Assembly: GCA_022820925.1 (NCBI GenBank)
Contig: JAJEEO010000008.1
Coordinates: forward strand, 1-64,000
Direction of reading: 5' to 3'
Origin: Acidimicrobiia bacterium
GTDB lineage: Bacteria; Actinomycetota; Acidimicrobiia; Acidimicrobiales; Poriferisodalaceae
Length of the DNA stretch: 64,000 nt
The translations under genes and the position numbers were made by a program. The notes under the pieces were generated by a model. The model was given only the letters and a program-made list of their open reading frames with translations. It did no database searches and had not been told where the DNA came from. The number at the start of each line of letters is the position of its first letter. Within the stretch, counting starts at the first letter, position 1. Shown here piece by piece: positions 8,126 through 16,493 of the stretch.

Positions 8126-10846
8126 TCAGCCCTTGGCGTCCGCCCAGGTGGCGCCGAGCGCAACATGCACCTCGAGCGGCACCGCCAGATCAGCCGCGTT
8201 GCGCATCACCTCGACCGTCAGCTCAGTCACTTCATCCGACTCCGACGGGTGGACCTCGAGAATCACCTCGTCGTGCACCTGCAGCACGAGCCGGCTCGCC
8301 GCGGAACGGGCTTGCAGCGCCGCATCCAGCCGGACCAGCGCGACCTTGAAGATGTCCGCTGCGAGGCCTTGGATCGGTGCGTTCATGGCCTGACGCTCGG
8401 CTGCTTGGCGCACCCGGAAATTGCGCGAACTCAATTCGGGCAGCGGGCGGCGGCGGCCGAACGCAGTCTCGGTGTACCCCTGCTCACGGCTCTGGTCGAC
8501 GACGTCCTCCATGAACGATCGCACCTTCGGGAAGGCCTCGAAGTAGGCGTTCAGGATGCCCGCCGCCTCGTCGGTCGGCACCCCGAGCCGTTGCCCGAGC
8601 CCGTAGGCCTCCATCCCGTAGGCGAGGCCGTAGCTGACCATCTTCGCCACGGACCGCTGCTGGGGTGTGACGTCGCCGTCGGAGATGCCGAACAGCGATG
8701 CCGCAGTCGCGCTGTGGATGTCGTGGCCTGCCTCGAAAGCAGTCACGAGTCCGGGATCGCCAGAGAGGTGTGCGATCACGCGCAGCTCGATCTGGTTGTA
8801 GTCGGCGATCAGCAGCTCGAAGCCGCTGGCCGGCACGAAAGCGCGCCGGAACAGCCGGCCCTGCTCGGTGCGAACTGGGATGTTGTGCAGGTTCGGCTCC
8901 TCGGAGCTGAGCCGGCCGGTGCGGGCCACCGTCTGGTTGAACGTCGCATGGATGCGATTGTCCGTGCCGACGCACTCCAGCAGGCTGACGCCGTAGGTCG
9001 AGCGCAGCTTCTCGACTTCCCGGAAGGCCAAGAGCCGATCCACGATCGGGTGCTCGCCCCGCAGCGACTCCAGCGCGGCTGCGCTCGTGGAGTAGCCGGT
9101 CTTGGTCTTGCGCTGCGGCGTCAGACCCAGGTCTGTGAAGAGCACCTCGGCGAGCTGCTTCGGAGAGTTGACGTTGAGGTCGTCGCGACCGGCCAGCCGC
9201 CGCACGTCGGCCACCAGCGCCGCGACCTCGCCGGTGAGGTGATCGCGCAGCGATTCCAGCTCAGACCGGTCGACGCCGATCCCGGCATCTTCCATGCGCG
9301 CCAGAACCCCGATCAGCGGCCGCTCGATGTCCCGGTACAGATCCGACATGCCCTGGTCGGCGAGCTGCCGGGCGAGCACCGGCGCCAGCATCGCCACCGC
9401 GAGAGCGTCCCTTCCCGCGGCCGCTCTGTCGAGCGGGCCAGCGCCTTCGGGATCGTCGAAGCCCAGCTGTCCCTCGGTGTCGGCGCCCTCGATGTGCACC
9501 CCGCAGTGGCGCCTCAGCAGCGAGCTGAGTTCGTCGCGGCCTTCAGCGGGCTCGATGAGGTACGCAGCGATCGAGGTGTCCATCTCGAGTCCGCCGAGCG
9601 CAGATCCAGCGTCGCCCCCTGCGTCGAGCGGCGCGAGCGCCCGCATGAGCGGTTTTGCCTGGTGGACGTTGACCCCAGGGCCTTCGATCCCCACCACGGC
9701 CGCGAATGCCGCGGCGATCTCGGGGTCGGAGAGGTGTTCGGCGGCCAGGGCGAGCACCGCTCCCGACGGAGGATCGACGGCGATCGCGAGCGCATCGAGC
9801 GAACCGTCGAGCGCGAGCACGCATCCGAGCGCTACCGGTTCGTCGCGCTGGACCATCTCGTTGAGCACCGAGACGGTGTCGGCACCCTCATCGGCGGGCA
9901 CGAGGTGCACCTCGGCGAGCTGCGGGGTGTCAGCACCGACGGGATCCGGTGCCAGCACGCCGTCGAGCGCCGTACCGATCAAGGCCTCGCGGAGCCTGGC
10001 ATGGAGGCTGCCGAACTCCAGGAATTCGAAGGTGCGCGCCACGTGCTCGGGGTCGAATTCCTCCCAAGCAAGATCTGCGGGCGTGACGTCGACTGGGGCA
10101 TCGACGCGCAGCGTCATCAGCTCGACGTTGCGGCGAACATCTTCGCTGTGCGCCGCCAAGTTCTCGGCCAGCTTCGGGGTCTGGTCTGCCGCCGCAGCGA
10201 GCAGCGCTTCGGTGCTGCCGTACTTGTTGAGCAGCTTGGCGGCGGTCTTCTCGCCGACGCCGGGGACGCCCGGCAAGTTGTCGGAAGGATCGCCGCGCAG
10301 CGCGGCGTACTGCACGTAGAGATCCGGCGTGACGCCCGTCCGCTCGGCAATGCCCGCCTCGTCGTAGAGCGCGTAGTCGGTCACGCCGCGCCGGTTGTAG
10401 AGCACGCGGACGTGCGGGTCAGCCACGAGCTGGTACACGTCGCGGTCGCCGCTGACGATCAGCACGTCGTCCCCGCGCCCGGACGCTTCAGCGGCAAGGG
10501 TGGCCAGCAAGTCGTCAGCCTCGAATCCTGCGCAGTCCACCGCCGGGATGCTCAACGATTCGAGCACCTGCCGCACGAGTCCGAGCTGGTCGACAAGGGT
10601 GTCCGGCGTCTCGTCGCGATGCGCCTTGTAGTGCGGCGCAGCCTGGTGCCGGAACGTCGGCTCGGGCCGGTCGAAGCACACCGCGATCGCGTCTGGCCCG
10701 TGGTCCCGCACCAAGTTGATGAGCATGGAGGTGAACCCGAATACGGCGCCGGTGGGCTGGCCGGAGCGGGTGGCCATGTCCTCTGGCACGGCGTAGAACG
10801 CCCGGTAGGTGAGGGAGTTCCCGTCGAGCAGCAGCAGCTTCGACAT
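8126..10846 (-). CDS. polA: DNA polymerase I
   Basis: The 906-residue product combines an N-terminal 5'-nuclease (residues 1-290, with FEADDLLATLA and the helix-hairpin-helix VPGVGEKTAAKLL), a middle exonuclease-like domain and a C-terminal family A polymerase. Polymerase motif A is IADYNQIELRV (near 675), motif B KMVSYGLAYGMEAYG (735-749) and motif C VHDEVILEV. The middle domain lacks the acidic DxE residues needed for proofreading, as in mycobacterial PolA. Motif B has Tyr739 where E. coli has Phe762, also as in mycobacteria. It acts in gap filling and Okazaki fragment processing. Confidence 0.96.
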   Translation of the reverse strand: MSKLLLLDGNSLTYRAFYAVPEDMATRSGQPTGAVFGFTSMLINLVRDHGPDAIAVCFDRPEPTFRHQAAPHYKAHRDETPDTLVDQLGLVRQVLESLSIPAVDCAGFEADDLLATLAAEASGRGDDVLIVSGDRDVYQLVADPHVRVLYNRRGVTDYALYDEAGIAERTGVTPDLYVQYAALRGDPSDNLPGVPGVGEKTAAKLLNKYGSTEALLAAAADQTPKLAENLAAHSEDVRRNVELMTLRVDAPVDVTPADLAWEEFDPEHVARTFEFLEFGSLHARLREALIGTALDGVLAPDPVGADTPQLAEVHLVPADEGADTVSVLNEMVQRDEPVALGCVLALDGSLDALAIAVDPPSGAVLALAAEHLSDPEIAAAFAAVVGIEGPGVNVHQAKPLMRALAPLDAGGDAGSALGGLEMDTSIAAYLIEPAEGRDELSSLLRRHCGVHIEGADTEGQLGFDDPEGAGPLDRAAAGRDALAVAMLAPVLARQLADQGMSDLYRDIERPLIGVLARMEDAGIGVDRSELESLRDHLTGEVAALVADVRRLAGRDDLNVNSPKQLAEVLFTDLGLTPQRKTKTGYSTSAAALESLRGEHPIVDRLLAFREVEKLRSTYGVSLLECVGTDNRIHATFNQTVARTGRLSSEEPNLHNIPVRTEQGRLFRRAFVPASGFELLIADYNQIELRVIAHLSGDPGLVTAFEAGHDIHSATAASLFGISDGDVTPQQRSVAKMVSYGLAYGMEAYGLGQRLGVPTDEAAGILNAYFEAFPKVRSFMEDVVDQSREQGYTETAFGRRRPLPELSSRNFRVRQAAERQAMNAPIQGLAADIFKVALVRLDAALQARSAASRLVLQVHDEVILEVHPSESDEVTELTVEVMRNAADLAVPLEVHVALGATWADAKG

Positions 10847-10943
10847 CGGGTTTCTCCCATCTTGGCGACACCACGGTCGCCCCGGGTACTCGGGCTCGGC
10901 TCGGGCTGATTCGATTCGGGCTGGCTCGGCTCGGATCGGCGGT

Positions 10944-11519
10944 TCAGGGTGTCAGCAGACCGTCGATGATCTGCTGCGCAATGTCCCGCATTTTCGCACG
11001 ATTGGCCATCGCCGTACTCCGGATGAACTCAAAGGCATCCTGTTCTCCCAGACCGAAGTCGTCCATCAGCAGGCCCTTGGCACGCTCCACCGCTTTACGA
11101 GTCTCCAGCTTCTCCTCGAGGCTCTCCACGGTGTCTTCGAGCTCTCTCATCTCGGTGAACCGACCCCAGGCCACCTCGATGGCCGACACCAGTTCTTCCC
11201 GCTGGAACGGCTTGACCAGATACGAGAGCACGCCGGCGTCTCGTGCCTCCTCGATGAGGTGCCGCTTGCTGAACGCCGTCAGGATGAGCACTGCGGAGGT
11301 GCGATCACCCGCCACCTCTCGCGCCGCATCCAGACCGTCCCGTCCGGGCATCTGGATGTCGAAGATGCACACCTCAGGCTGGTGCTGGCGAGCCAGCTCC
11401 ACTGCCTCGTCCCCGCGGCCCGTCTCCGCCACGACGACGTATCCCTCGTCTTCGAGCATCTCGCGCAGATCGAGCCGGATAATGGCCTCGTCCTCTGCGA
11501 TCACGACTCGCTTGGACAC
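10944..11519 (-). CDS. pdtaR: ANTAR-domain response regulator, PdtaR-like
   Basis: This 191-residue protein has a receiver domain (RVVIAEDEAIIRLDL, phospho-acceptor Asp in IFDIQMPGRDG, LTAFSKR, YLVKPF) and a C-terminal ANTAR RNA-binding domain (VERAKGLLM, then a three-helix stretch). It matches mycobacterial PdtaR (Rv1626), which is phosphorylated by PdtaS and acts by binding tandem RNA hairpins to prevent transcription termination. The GTG at 11519 has a strong GAGGGGAG ribosome site six bases upstream and starts exactly at the domain. Upstream extension to 11609 is unsupported. Placement beside polA matches mycobacteria. No PdtaS kinase is in the window. Confidence 0.9.
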   Translation of the reverse strand: MSKRVVIAEDEAIIRLDLREMLEDEGYVVVAETGRGDEAVELARQHQPEVCIFDIQMPGRDGLDAAREVAGDRTSAVLILTAFSKRHLIEEARDAGVLSYLVKPFQREELVSAIEVAWGRFTEMRELEDTVESLEEKLETRKAVERAKGLLMDDFGLGEQDAFEFIRSTAMANRAKMRDIAQQIIDGLLTP

Positions 11520-11644
11520 TCGCGCTCCCCTCGCGGCTGGATCGAACGGGCGGGCAGTACCGGCCCGGTAGCTGCGGATCGGCCAGCCTACCGGCCGGGC
11601 TGTGAGCACTATGCGGAATACTGCATCTCGGCACAGCCTCTGGG

Positions 11645-11727
11645 TGCCCGGGGCGGGATTCGAACCCGCACGCCCGCAAGGGCAGAGGATTTTGAGTCCC
11701 CCGTGTCTGCCGTTTCACCACCCGGGC
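11645..11727 (-). tRNA. tRNA-Leu (anticodon CAA)
   Basis: On the minus strand the acceptor stem GCCCGGG pairs perfectly with CCCGGGC (11721-11727 with 11646-11652). The anticodon loop is CTCAAAA, giving anticodon CAA (reads UUG). There is a long class II variable arm built on TGCCC...GGGC(G), and a T-arm GCGGG-TTCGAAT-CCCGC. The discriminator base is A and CCA is not encoded (ACCCA follows). The long variable arm and A discriminator both fit leucine. Confidence 0.95.
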
Positions 11728-11864
11728 CGTGGGGCCGCTCAGCGTACCTAGGGCCCGAGCGGCCCGTGAGCGGAGCGAACTAGAGCGGGGCGGTGGCCAG
11801 ATTGTCGCTGTCGGCCCGCATTGGCACCTACCCTTTCGGGAAGTTCAGATCAGCGCGTCGCGGC

Positions 11865-11887
11865 CCGGGCATCGGCCCGGTCTTTTT
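11865..11887 (+). terminator. Intrinsic terminator hairpin in the fabD leader (possible attenuator)
   Basis: CCGGGC-ATCG-GCCCGG forms a perfect 6-bp GC stem with a four-base loop at 11865-11880, followed at once by TCTTTTT. It works only for rightward transcription. No rightward gene ends nearby: everything from 2893 to the tRNA is leftward except the distant acidic gene at 5208. The hairpin ends 26 bases before the fabD start codon. It therefore lies in the fabD 5' leader or stops stray antisense transcription. Confidence 0.7.
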
Positions 11888-11912
11888 GTTCCGGCGCTCT
11901 GGGGGAGGCCGA

Positions 11913-13097
11913 GTGCTCGCATTCACATTCCCAGGCCAGGGCTCACAGCAGCAAGGCATGGGTGAACCGTGGAAGGCGCACGAGTCGTGGGAGCTGGTCG
12001 AAGAGGCCTCAGATGCCTGCGGACGCGACGTCGCAGCGCTGTTGCTCGAAGCTGACGCAGACGAGCTGCGCCACACGCGCAATTCACAGCTCTCGACCTT
12101 CGTGCTGTCGATGGTCGTGCTCGACGCAGTCGAGCGCACCGGCACCACCTTGGGGTGCGCGGCCGGTCACTCGCTGGGCGAGTACAGCGCCCTGACCGCA
12201 ACGGGTGCGCTGGCCTACGACGACGCAGTCCGGCTGGTGGCCGAACGGGGCGAGGCCATGCAGGTCGCCGCTGACGAGCAAGAGGGAACCATGGCCGCCG
12301 TGCTGGGCCTCGACGACAACCTCGTCGCCGAAGCCTGCGATGCCACGCCAGGCGATGTCTGGGTCGCCAACTTCAACGCTCCCGGGCAGGTGGTGATAGC
12401 GGGCGCTCCCGACGCCGTGGCCGTGGCAGGCGATGCCGCCAAGGAGGCTGGCGCCAAGCGGATCATGGGTCTGCCGGTCGGCGGCGCCTTCCACACGCCG
12501 TTCATGCAGCCGGCACGGGATCGCCTGCGCAAGGCGCTGGCCGAGGTCGAGATCCGCGCCCCGAGCGTGCCGGTCGTGGCCAACGTGGACGCATTAGCGC
12601 GAGACGGCGCCGACGAGTGGCGCACGCTGCTGGCCCAGCAGCTCACGAGCCCGGTGCTCTGGAGGGCGAGCCTGCACGCTCTGGCCGACTCGGGCGTCTC
12701 CGCCTACACCGAGCTCGGCCCCGGCAAGGTGCTGACGGGCATGACCAAGCGCACGCACAAGGGCGCAACTGCCCTGTCGGTGAGCGCTCCCGCAGACATC
12801 GATGCGCTGATGGAAGCGCTGGCGGTCGATGCGCCCGCGGCACCGACGGTGCTGGGCGGCGAGAACCTCTACGTCACCGAGCGGCTCATCGTCAGCCCGT
12901 GCGCCGGCATCTTCACACTGGCGGCCGGCGTCAGCGACGGCCAGCAGATCGGTGTCGGCGATGTGATCGGGCAGGTCGCAGGGGAGGAAGTGCGGTCTGC
13001 GTTCGCGGGTACTGTCATGGGGATCATGGCCGTGGAGGGTGAACGCGTCACCTCACGGCAGCCCGTCGCGTGGCTGCGCACACCGATCCGCAACTAG
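11913..13097 (+). CDS. fabD: Malonyl-CoA:ACP transacylase with C-terminal lipoyl/biotinyl-like domain
   Basis: FabD moves malonyl from CoA to acyl carrier protein for type II fatty acid synthesis. The acyltransferase domain covers residues 1-300: PGQGSQ at the N-terminus, catalytic Ser87 in GHSLGEYSAL and His194 in GGAFHTPFM. Usual FabD ends here, but this 394-residue protein continues with a barrel-sandwich-like module (about 325-394): SPCAGIF, VGDVIGQV, SAFAGTV and GERVTSRQPVAWL, resembling biotinyl/lipoyl domains without the modified lysine. The GTG start at 11913 follows a strong GGGGGAGG ribosome site and gives the standard N-terminus. It leads the fabD-H-G-acpP-fabF cluster. Confidence 0.93.
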   Translation: MLAFTFPGQGSQQQGMGEPWKAHESWELVEEASDACGRDVAALLLEADADELRHTRNSQLSTFVLSMVVLDAVERTGTTLGCAAGHSLGEYSALTATGALAYDDAVRLVAERGEAMQVAADEQEGTMAAVLGLDDNLVAEACDATPGDVWVANFNAPGQVVIAGAPDAVAVAGDAAKEAGAKRIMGLPVGGAFHTPFMQPARDRLRKALAEVEIRAPSVPVVANVDALARDGADEWRTLLAQQLTSPVLWRASLHALADSGVSAYTELGPGKVLTGMTKRTHKGATALSVSAPADIDALMEALAVDAPAAPTVLGGENLYVTERLIVSPCAGIFTLAAGVSDGQQIGVGDVIGQVAGEEVRSAFAGTVMGIMAVEGERVTSRQPVAWLRTPIRN

Positions 13098-13125
13098 ACG
13101 ACGGCAGCTGAAGGGGAGGCCACAG

Positions 13126-14091
13126 ATGACGCTCACCGTGGGCAGTGCATCCAGCGCGCGCATTGTCGGCATCGGGACGGCGCTCGGCGAGCGTGTCCTC
13201 ACCAATGACGACCTCGCAGAGATGGTCGATACTTCCGACCAGTGGATCCTCGAGCGCACCGGCATTCGCCAGCGCAACATCGGCGGCACCACGGCCGGCC
13301 TGGCAGCGTCTGCCGGCGCTGCCGCGATGGAGGTCGCCGGCGTCGATCCGTCCAGCATCGACATGCTGATCCTGGCCACCACCACGCCTGATCGCTGCGT
13401 TCCCGCCTCGTCCTCGCGGGTGCAGGAGGCCCTGGGCCTCGACTGCGGGGCCATGGACGTGAACGCGGCCTGCTCAGGCTTCGTGTATTCGCTGGTGGCC
13501 GGTCACGGCATGATCGCCATGGGCCACGAGCGGGTGCTGGTCATCGGCGCCGAAGTGCTCTCGCGCATCACCGATTGGACTGACCGGGCCACGTGCATCC
13601 TGTTCGCCGACGGTTCGGGCGCCGCCGTGCTCGAGCGCAGCGAGCAGGGATCCGACCTCTTGGGCTGGCACGTCTCCAGCGACGGCTCGATGGAGGAGCA
13701 TCTCTACTGCGAGCACGACGGGTACATCCAGATGGCGGGCCAAGCTGTGTTCAAGAAGGCCGTGCTGGTCATGGAGGAGTCGGCCCGCCAATCGATGAAG
13801 CAGGCCGGCCTGACCGCCGACGACATCGACGTCGTCGTCCCCCACCAGGCCAATGTGCGCATCGTCGAGACTGCCTGCAAGCGTCTCGGCATCCCCTACG
13901 ACAAGGCTGCAATGGTCATCGAGCGCACTGGCAACACGTCGTCCGCCTCGATTCCCCTCGCACTCGACGATGCCGTGCGCAGCGGCCGGATCAACCGAGG
14001 CGATCATGTGCTGCTCGTCGGGTTCGGCGCCGGCATGACCTCGGCCTCAGCGCTGCTGCGCTGGTCCGGCGCCCCGGCACAGGCTGTGTGA
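13126..14091 (+). CDS. fabH: 3-oxoacyl-ACP synthase III
   Basis: This initiating condensing enzyme joins an acyl-CoA primer to malonyl-ACP. The 321-residue product has the full catalytic triad: Cys116 in NAACSGFVY, His240 in PHQAN and Asn270 in GNTSSAS. It also has the FabH N-terminal pattern TSDQWILERTGIRQR. The ATG at 13126 is preceded by GGGGAGG and begins 28 bases after fabD. The C-terminal GFGAGMTSASALLRW is typical. It is cotranscribed with fabD. Confidence 0.95.
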   Translation: MTLTVGSASSARIVGIGTALGERVLTNDDLAEMVDTSDQWILERTGIRQRNIGGTTAGLAASAGAAAMEVAGVDPSSIDMLILATTTPDRCVPASSSRVQEALGLDCGAMDVNAACSGFVYSLVAGHGMIAMGHERVLVIGAEVLSRITDWTDRATCILFADGSGAAVLERSEQGSDLLGWHVSSDGSMEEHLYCEHDGYIQMAGQAVFKKAVLVMEESARQSMKQAGLTADDIDVVVPHQANVRIVETACKRLGIPYDKAAMVIERTGNTSSASIPLALDDAVRSGRINRGDHVLLVGFGAGMTSASALLRWSGAPAQAV

Positions 14092-14143
14092 CCCTGCGCC
14101 GCCGACCGAGAGCCGCCGGCATGACTCCCTCACCTACGAGTCG

Positions 14144-14869
14144 ATGAGCTCGCGCACTGCCGAAGCGCGCACGGTGCTGGTCACCGGCGGCAGCCGTGGC
14201 ATCGGTCTCGCCGCGGCGCAGCGGTTCGCCGACGGGGGCCACCGGGTGGCAGTCACGAGCCGCAGCAGGGCGCCCGACGACGACCGGCTGCTGTGGATCG
14301 GCTGTGACCAGGCCGACAGCGATGCTGTGGATGCCGCGTATCAGACCATCGAGGCAGAGCTGGGCCCGGTGGAGGTGCTCGTCGCCAATGCCGGCATCAC
14401 GCGCGATCAGCTCGTGCTGCGGATGGCCGACGAGGATTTCGAAGCGGTCGTGGACACCAATCTCAATGGCGCGTACAGGATGGCCAAGCGAGCAGCCCGG
14501 CCGATGCTGCGAGCCCGCTGGGGAAGGCTGATCTTCGTGTCGTCGGTGGTCGGGCTGCTGGGCTCGGCGGGCCAGGTGAACTACGCCGCGTCCAAGGCAG
14601 GACTGGTGGGCATGGCCCGCTCACTGGCGCGCGAGCTGGGTTCGCGTGGCATCACGTCCAATGTGGTCGCCCCCGGGCCGGTCGCCACCGAGATGTTCGG
14701 GGCCCTCAACGACTCCCAGCAAGCGGCCATCACCGACGCCGTGCCGCTGGGCCGGGTGGCCGATCCCGCAGAGATCGCCGCCACGGTGACATTCCTGGCT
14801 TCTGAGGAGGCCGCGTTCATCACCGGCGCGGTGATACCGGTGGACGGCGGCCTGGGCATGGGCCACTGA
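14144..14869 (+). CDS. fabG: 3-oxoacyl-ACP reductase
   Basis: This 241-residue short-chain dehydrogenase is predicted to reduce 3-oxoacyl-ACP with NADPH. It has the cofactor motif TGGSRGIG, the structural NAG motif (ANAGITRDQLV), and the Ser-Tyr-Lys catalytic set (SSVVG, then YAASKAG). The pattern AGITRDQLVLRM is characteristic of FabG rather than of general SDRs. It sits between fabH and acpP in the fatty acid cluster. The 52-base gap to fabH shows no clear signal. Confidence 0.92.
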   Translation: MSSRTAEARTVLVTGGSRGIGLAAAQRFADGGHRVAVTSRSRAPDDDRLLWIGCDQADSDAVDAAYQTIEAELGPVEVLVANAGITRDQLVLRMADEDFEAVVDTNLNGAYRMAKRAARPMLRARWGRLIFVSSVVGLLGSAGQVNYAASKAGLVGMARSLARELGSRGITSNVVAPGPVATEMFGALNDSQQAAITDAVPLGRVADPAEIAATVTFLASEEAAFITGAVIPVDGGLGMGH

Positions 14870-15029
14870 GCCCGCCGCGCCATGGTCGATTCCGACGCGG
14901 GTCGGCGCCTTGCGGCGACAGCACGCCGGCGAAATGCGACCAGTACCTGCGCAGTAGGGTCGTACACTTCGCACGCGCACGGTCACCGGAAAATCGTGCA
15001 GGCGACCGCCCACACATGAGGGGAACAGC

Positions 15030-15263
15030 ATGAGCGACACGTTGGATCGATTCCGGGACTGCGCCGTCGAGGTGCTCGCCGTGGATCCCGACCAAGTCAC
15101 GCCCGAGGCCAGCTTCGCTGACGATCTCGACGCCGACAGCTTGGATCTCGTCGAGCTGGTGATGGCTCTGGAAGAGGAGTTCGACATCAGCGTGGACGAG
15201 GAAGAGCTCGAAGACGTTACGACCGTCGCGCACGCAATCGAGCTGGTCGAATCGAAGCTGTGA
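15030..15263 (+). CDS. acpP: Acyl carrier protein
   Basis: This 77-residue acidic four-helix protein carries the growing acyl chain on a phosphopantetheine attached to the Ser of DADSLDLVEL. The charged helix II and the FDISVDEEE stretch are normal for AcpP. The ATG at 15030 follows a strong GAGGGGAA ribosome site. The 160-base gap upstream is the longest in the cluster and contains a TACACT at 14963 that could be a -10 element, so acpP-fabF may also have its own promoter; no convincing -35 was seen. Confidence 0.95.
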   Translation: MSDTLDRFRDCAVEVLAVDPDQVTPEASFADDLDADSLDLVELVMALEEEFDISVDEEELEDVTTVAHAIELVESKL

Positions 15264-15273
15264 GCGCCAGACA

Positions 15274-16458
15274 ATGAGCGATGGCCGGCGGGTCGCGGTC
15301 GTCGGCCTCGGCGTCGTCTCGTGCGCCGGGTCCAGCGTGGACGACTTCTGGCAGGGACTGAACTCCGACCCGCCAGAAGGCGAGCGCCGCGTCGTCGACT
15401 TCGATCCCGCCCCCTTCTACGACAACCCCAAGGAAGCACGACGGGCTGACCGGTCGGTCCAGCTCGGCATGGCATCGGCCGTGCAGGCCATGTCCGGCGC
15501 CGGCGAGCTGGCGTCAGATCCCGACCGCTGCGGGGTGATCTACGGCACCGGGGTCGGCGGGCTGCAGACCTTCGAAGATCAGGTCTTGGTCCTCGATCGC
15601 AAGGGCGCACGCCGTGTCTCTCCTTTCATGGTGCCGATGATGATGCCCAATGCGCCTGGGGCAGCCATATCGATGCGGTACGGGCTGGCCGGCCCTTGCG
15701 AAGTGCTCACCACGGCCTGCGCTGCGGGAACGCACGCCCTGGGTTACGCGGCGCGCCTCATCCGGCTGGGAGTGGTCGATGTCGTGGTGGCGGGCGGCTG
15801 CGAGTCGGTCATGACACCGGTCGGCACCGCGGGCTTCGTGAACATGACTGCGCTGTCCACCAGCGGTATCTCGATGCCCTTCGACAAGAATCGCGACGGC
15901 TTCATGATGACCGAGGGTGCCGCCACTTTGGTGCTCGAGGAATGGGAGTCTGCCGTGGCACGGGGAGCCACCATCTGGGGTGAGATCCTGGGCACGGCCT
16001 CCAACGCCGACGCGCACCACATCACCGCACCCGCCCCTGGGGGCGCAGGTGCGCTTCGGTGCATGCAGCTCGCCATCGACGACGCCGGCCTGGAGCCGGG
16101 CGACATCGTGCACGTGAACGCCCATGGCACCTCTACCGCGCTCAACGACGCAGCCGAAGCCGAGGCACTCAACAAGCTGTTCGGCCCCAACGGGCCGCTG
16201 GTGACCTCCACCAAGGGAGTCACCGGTCACGCACTGGGCGCTGCAGGCGCCCTGGAGGCCATCGCGGTGCTGCTGTCGATGCGCCACCGCAAGATCCCGG
16301 CCACCGCCGGCTGGACGACGCCCGATCCCGAGCTCGCCGAGTTCCGGCTGGTGACCGGAGAGGCTGCCGACTGGGAGCCGGGGCCGTCGCTCAGCAACTC
16401 GTTCGGCTTCGGCGGCCACAACGGCTGCATCGTGATCGGCCCCGCCGAGGCGTCGTAG
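15274..16458 (+). CDS. fabF: 3-oxoacyl-ACP synthase II
   Basis: This elongating condensing enzyme has 394 residues. The catalytic residues are Cys149 (TTACAAGTHA), His284 (VNAHGTSTA) and His319 (KGVTGHALGAAG), followed by the glycine-rich C-terminal SNSFGFGGHNG. The gene starts 10 bases after acpP, so it is cotranscribed. Within the cluster it supplies chain extension after FabH initiation. The dehydratase fabZ is encoded 19 kb away in this window, and no enoyl reductase gene is seen here. Confidence 0.94.
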   Translation: MSDGRRVAVVGLGVVSCAGSSVDDFWQGLNSDPPEGERRVVDFDPAPFYDNPKEARRADRSVQLGMASAVQAMSGAGELASDPDRCGVIYGTGVGGLQTFEDQVLVLDRKGARRVSPFMVPMMMPNAPGAAISMRYGLAGPCEVLTTACAAGTHALGYAARLIRLGVVDVVVAGGCESVMTPVGTAGFVNMTALSTSGISMPFDKNRDGFMMTEGAATLVLEEWESAVARGATIWGEILGTASNADAHHITAPAPGGAGALRCMQLAIDDAGLEPGDIVHVNAHGTSTALNDAAEAEALNKLFGPNGPLVTSTKGVTGHALGAAGALEAIAVLLSMRHRKIPATAGWTTPDPELAEFRLVTGEAADWEPGPSLSNSFGFGGHNGCIVIGPAEAS

Positions 16459-16471
16459 CAGGAAATCCTGC
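16458..16471. other. Short inverted repeat after fabF
   Basis: GCAGG-AAAT-CCTGC overlaps the last base of the fabF stop codon and lies between the convergent fabF and serine hydrolase genes. There is no T-tract, so it is at best a weak or Rho-assisted termination site. Confidence 0.3.
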
Positions 16472-16493
16472 CGCCGTTGCAGCGGGCCCGCGC

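Noticed and set aside
8060..10909. Very long open frame (949 codons) on the plus strand
   Set aside because: It is the antisense shadow of polA, has no family motifs and arises from high GC at third codon positions.
10847..10943. CTCGG-rich microrepeats between polA and pdtaR
   Set aside because: They are short and irregular; no hairpin with T-tract or known site was found.
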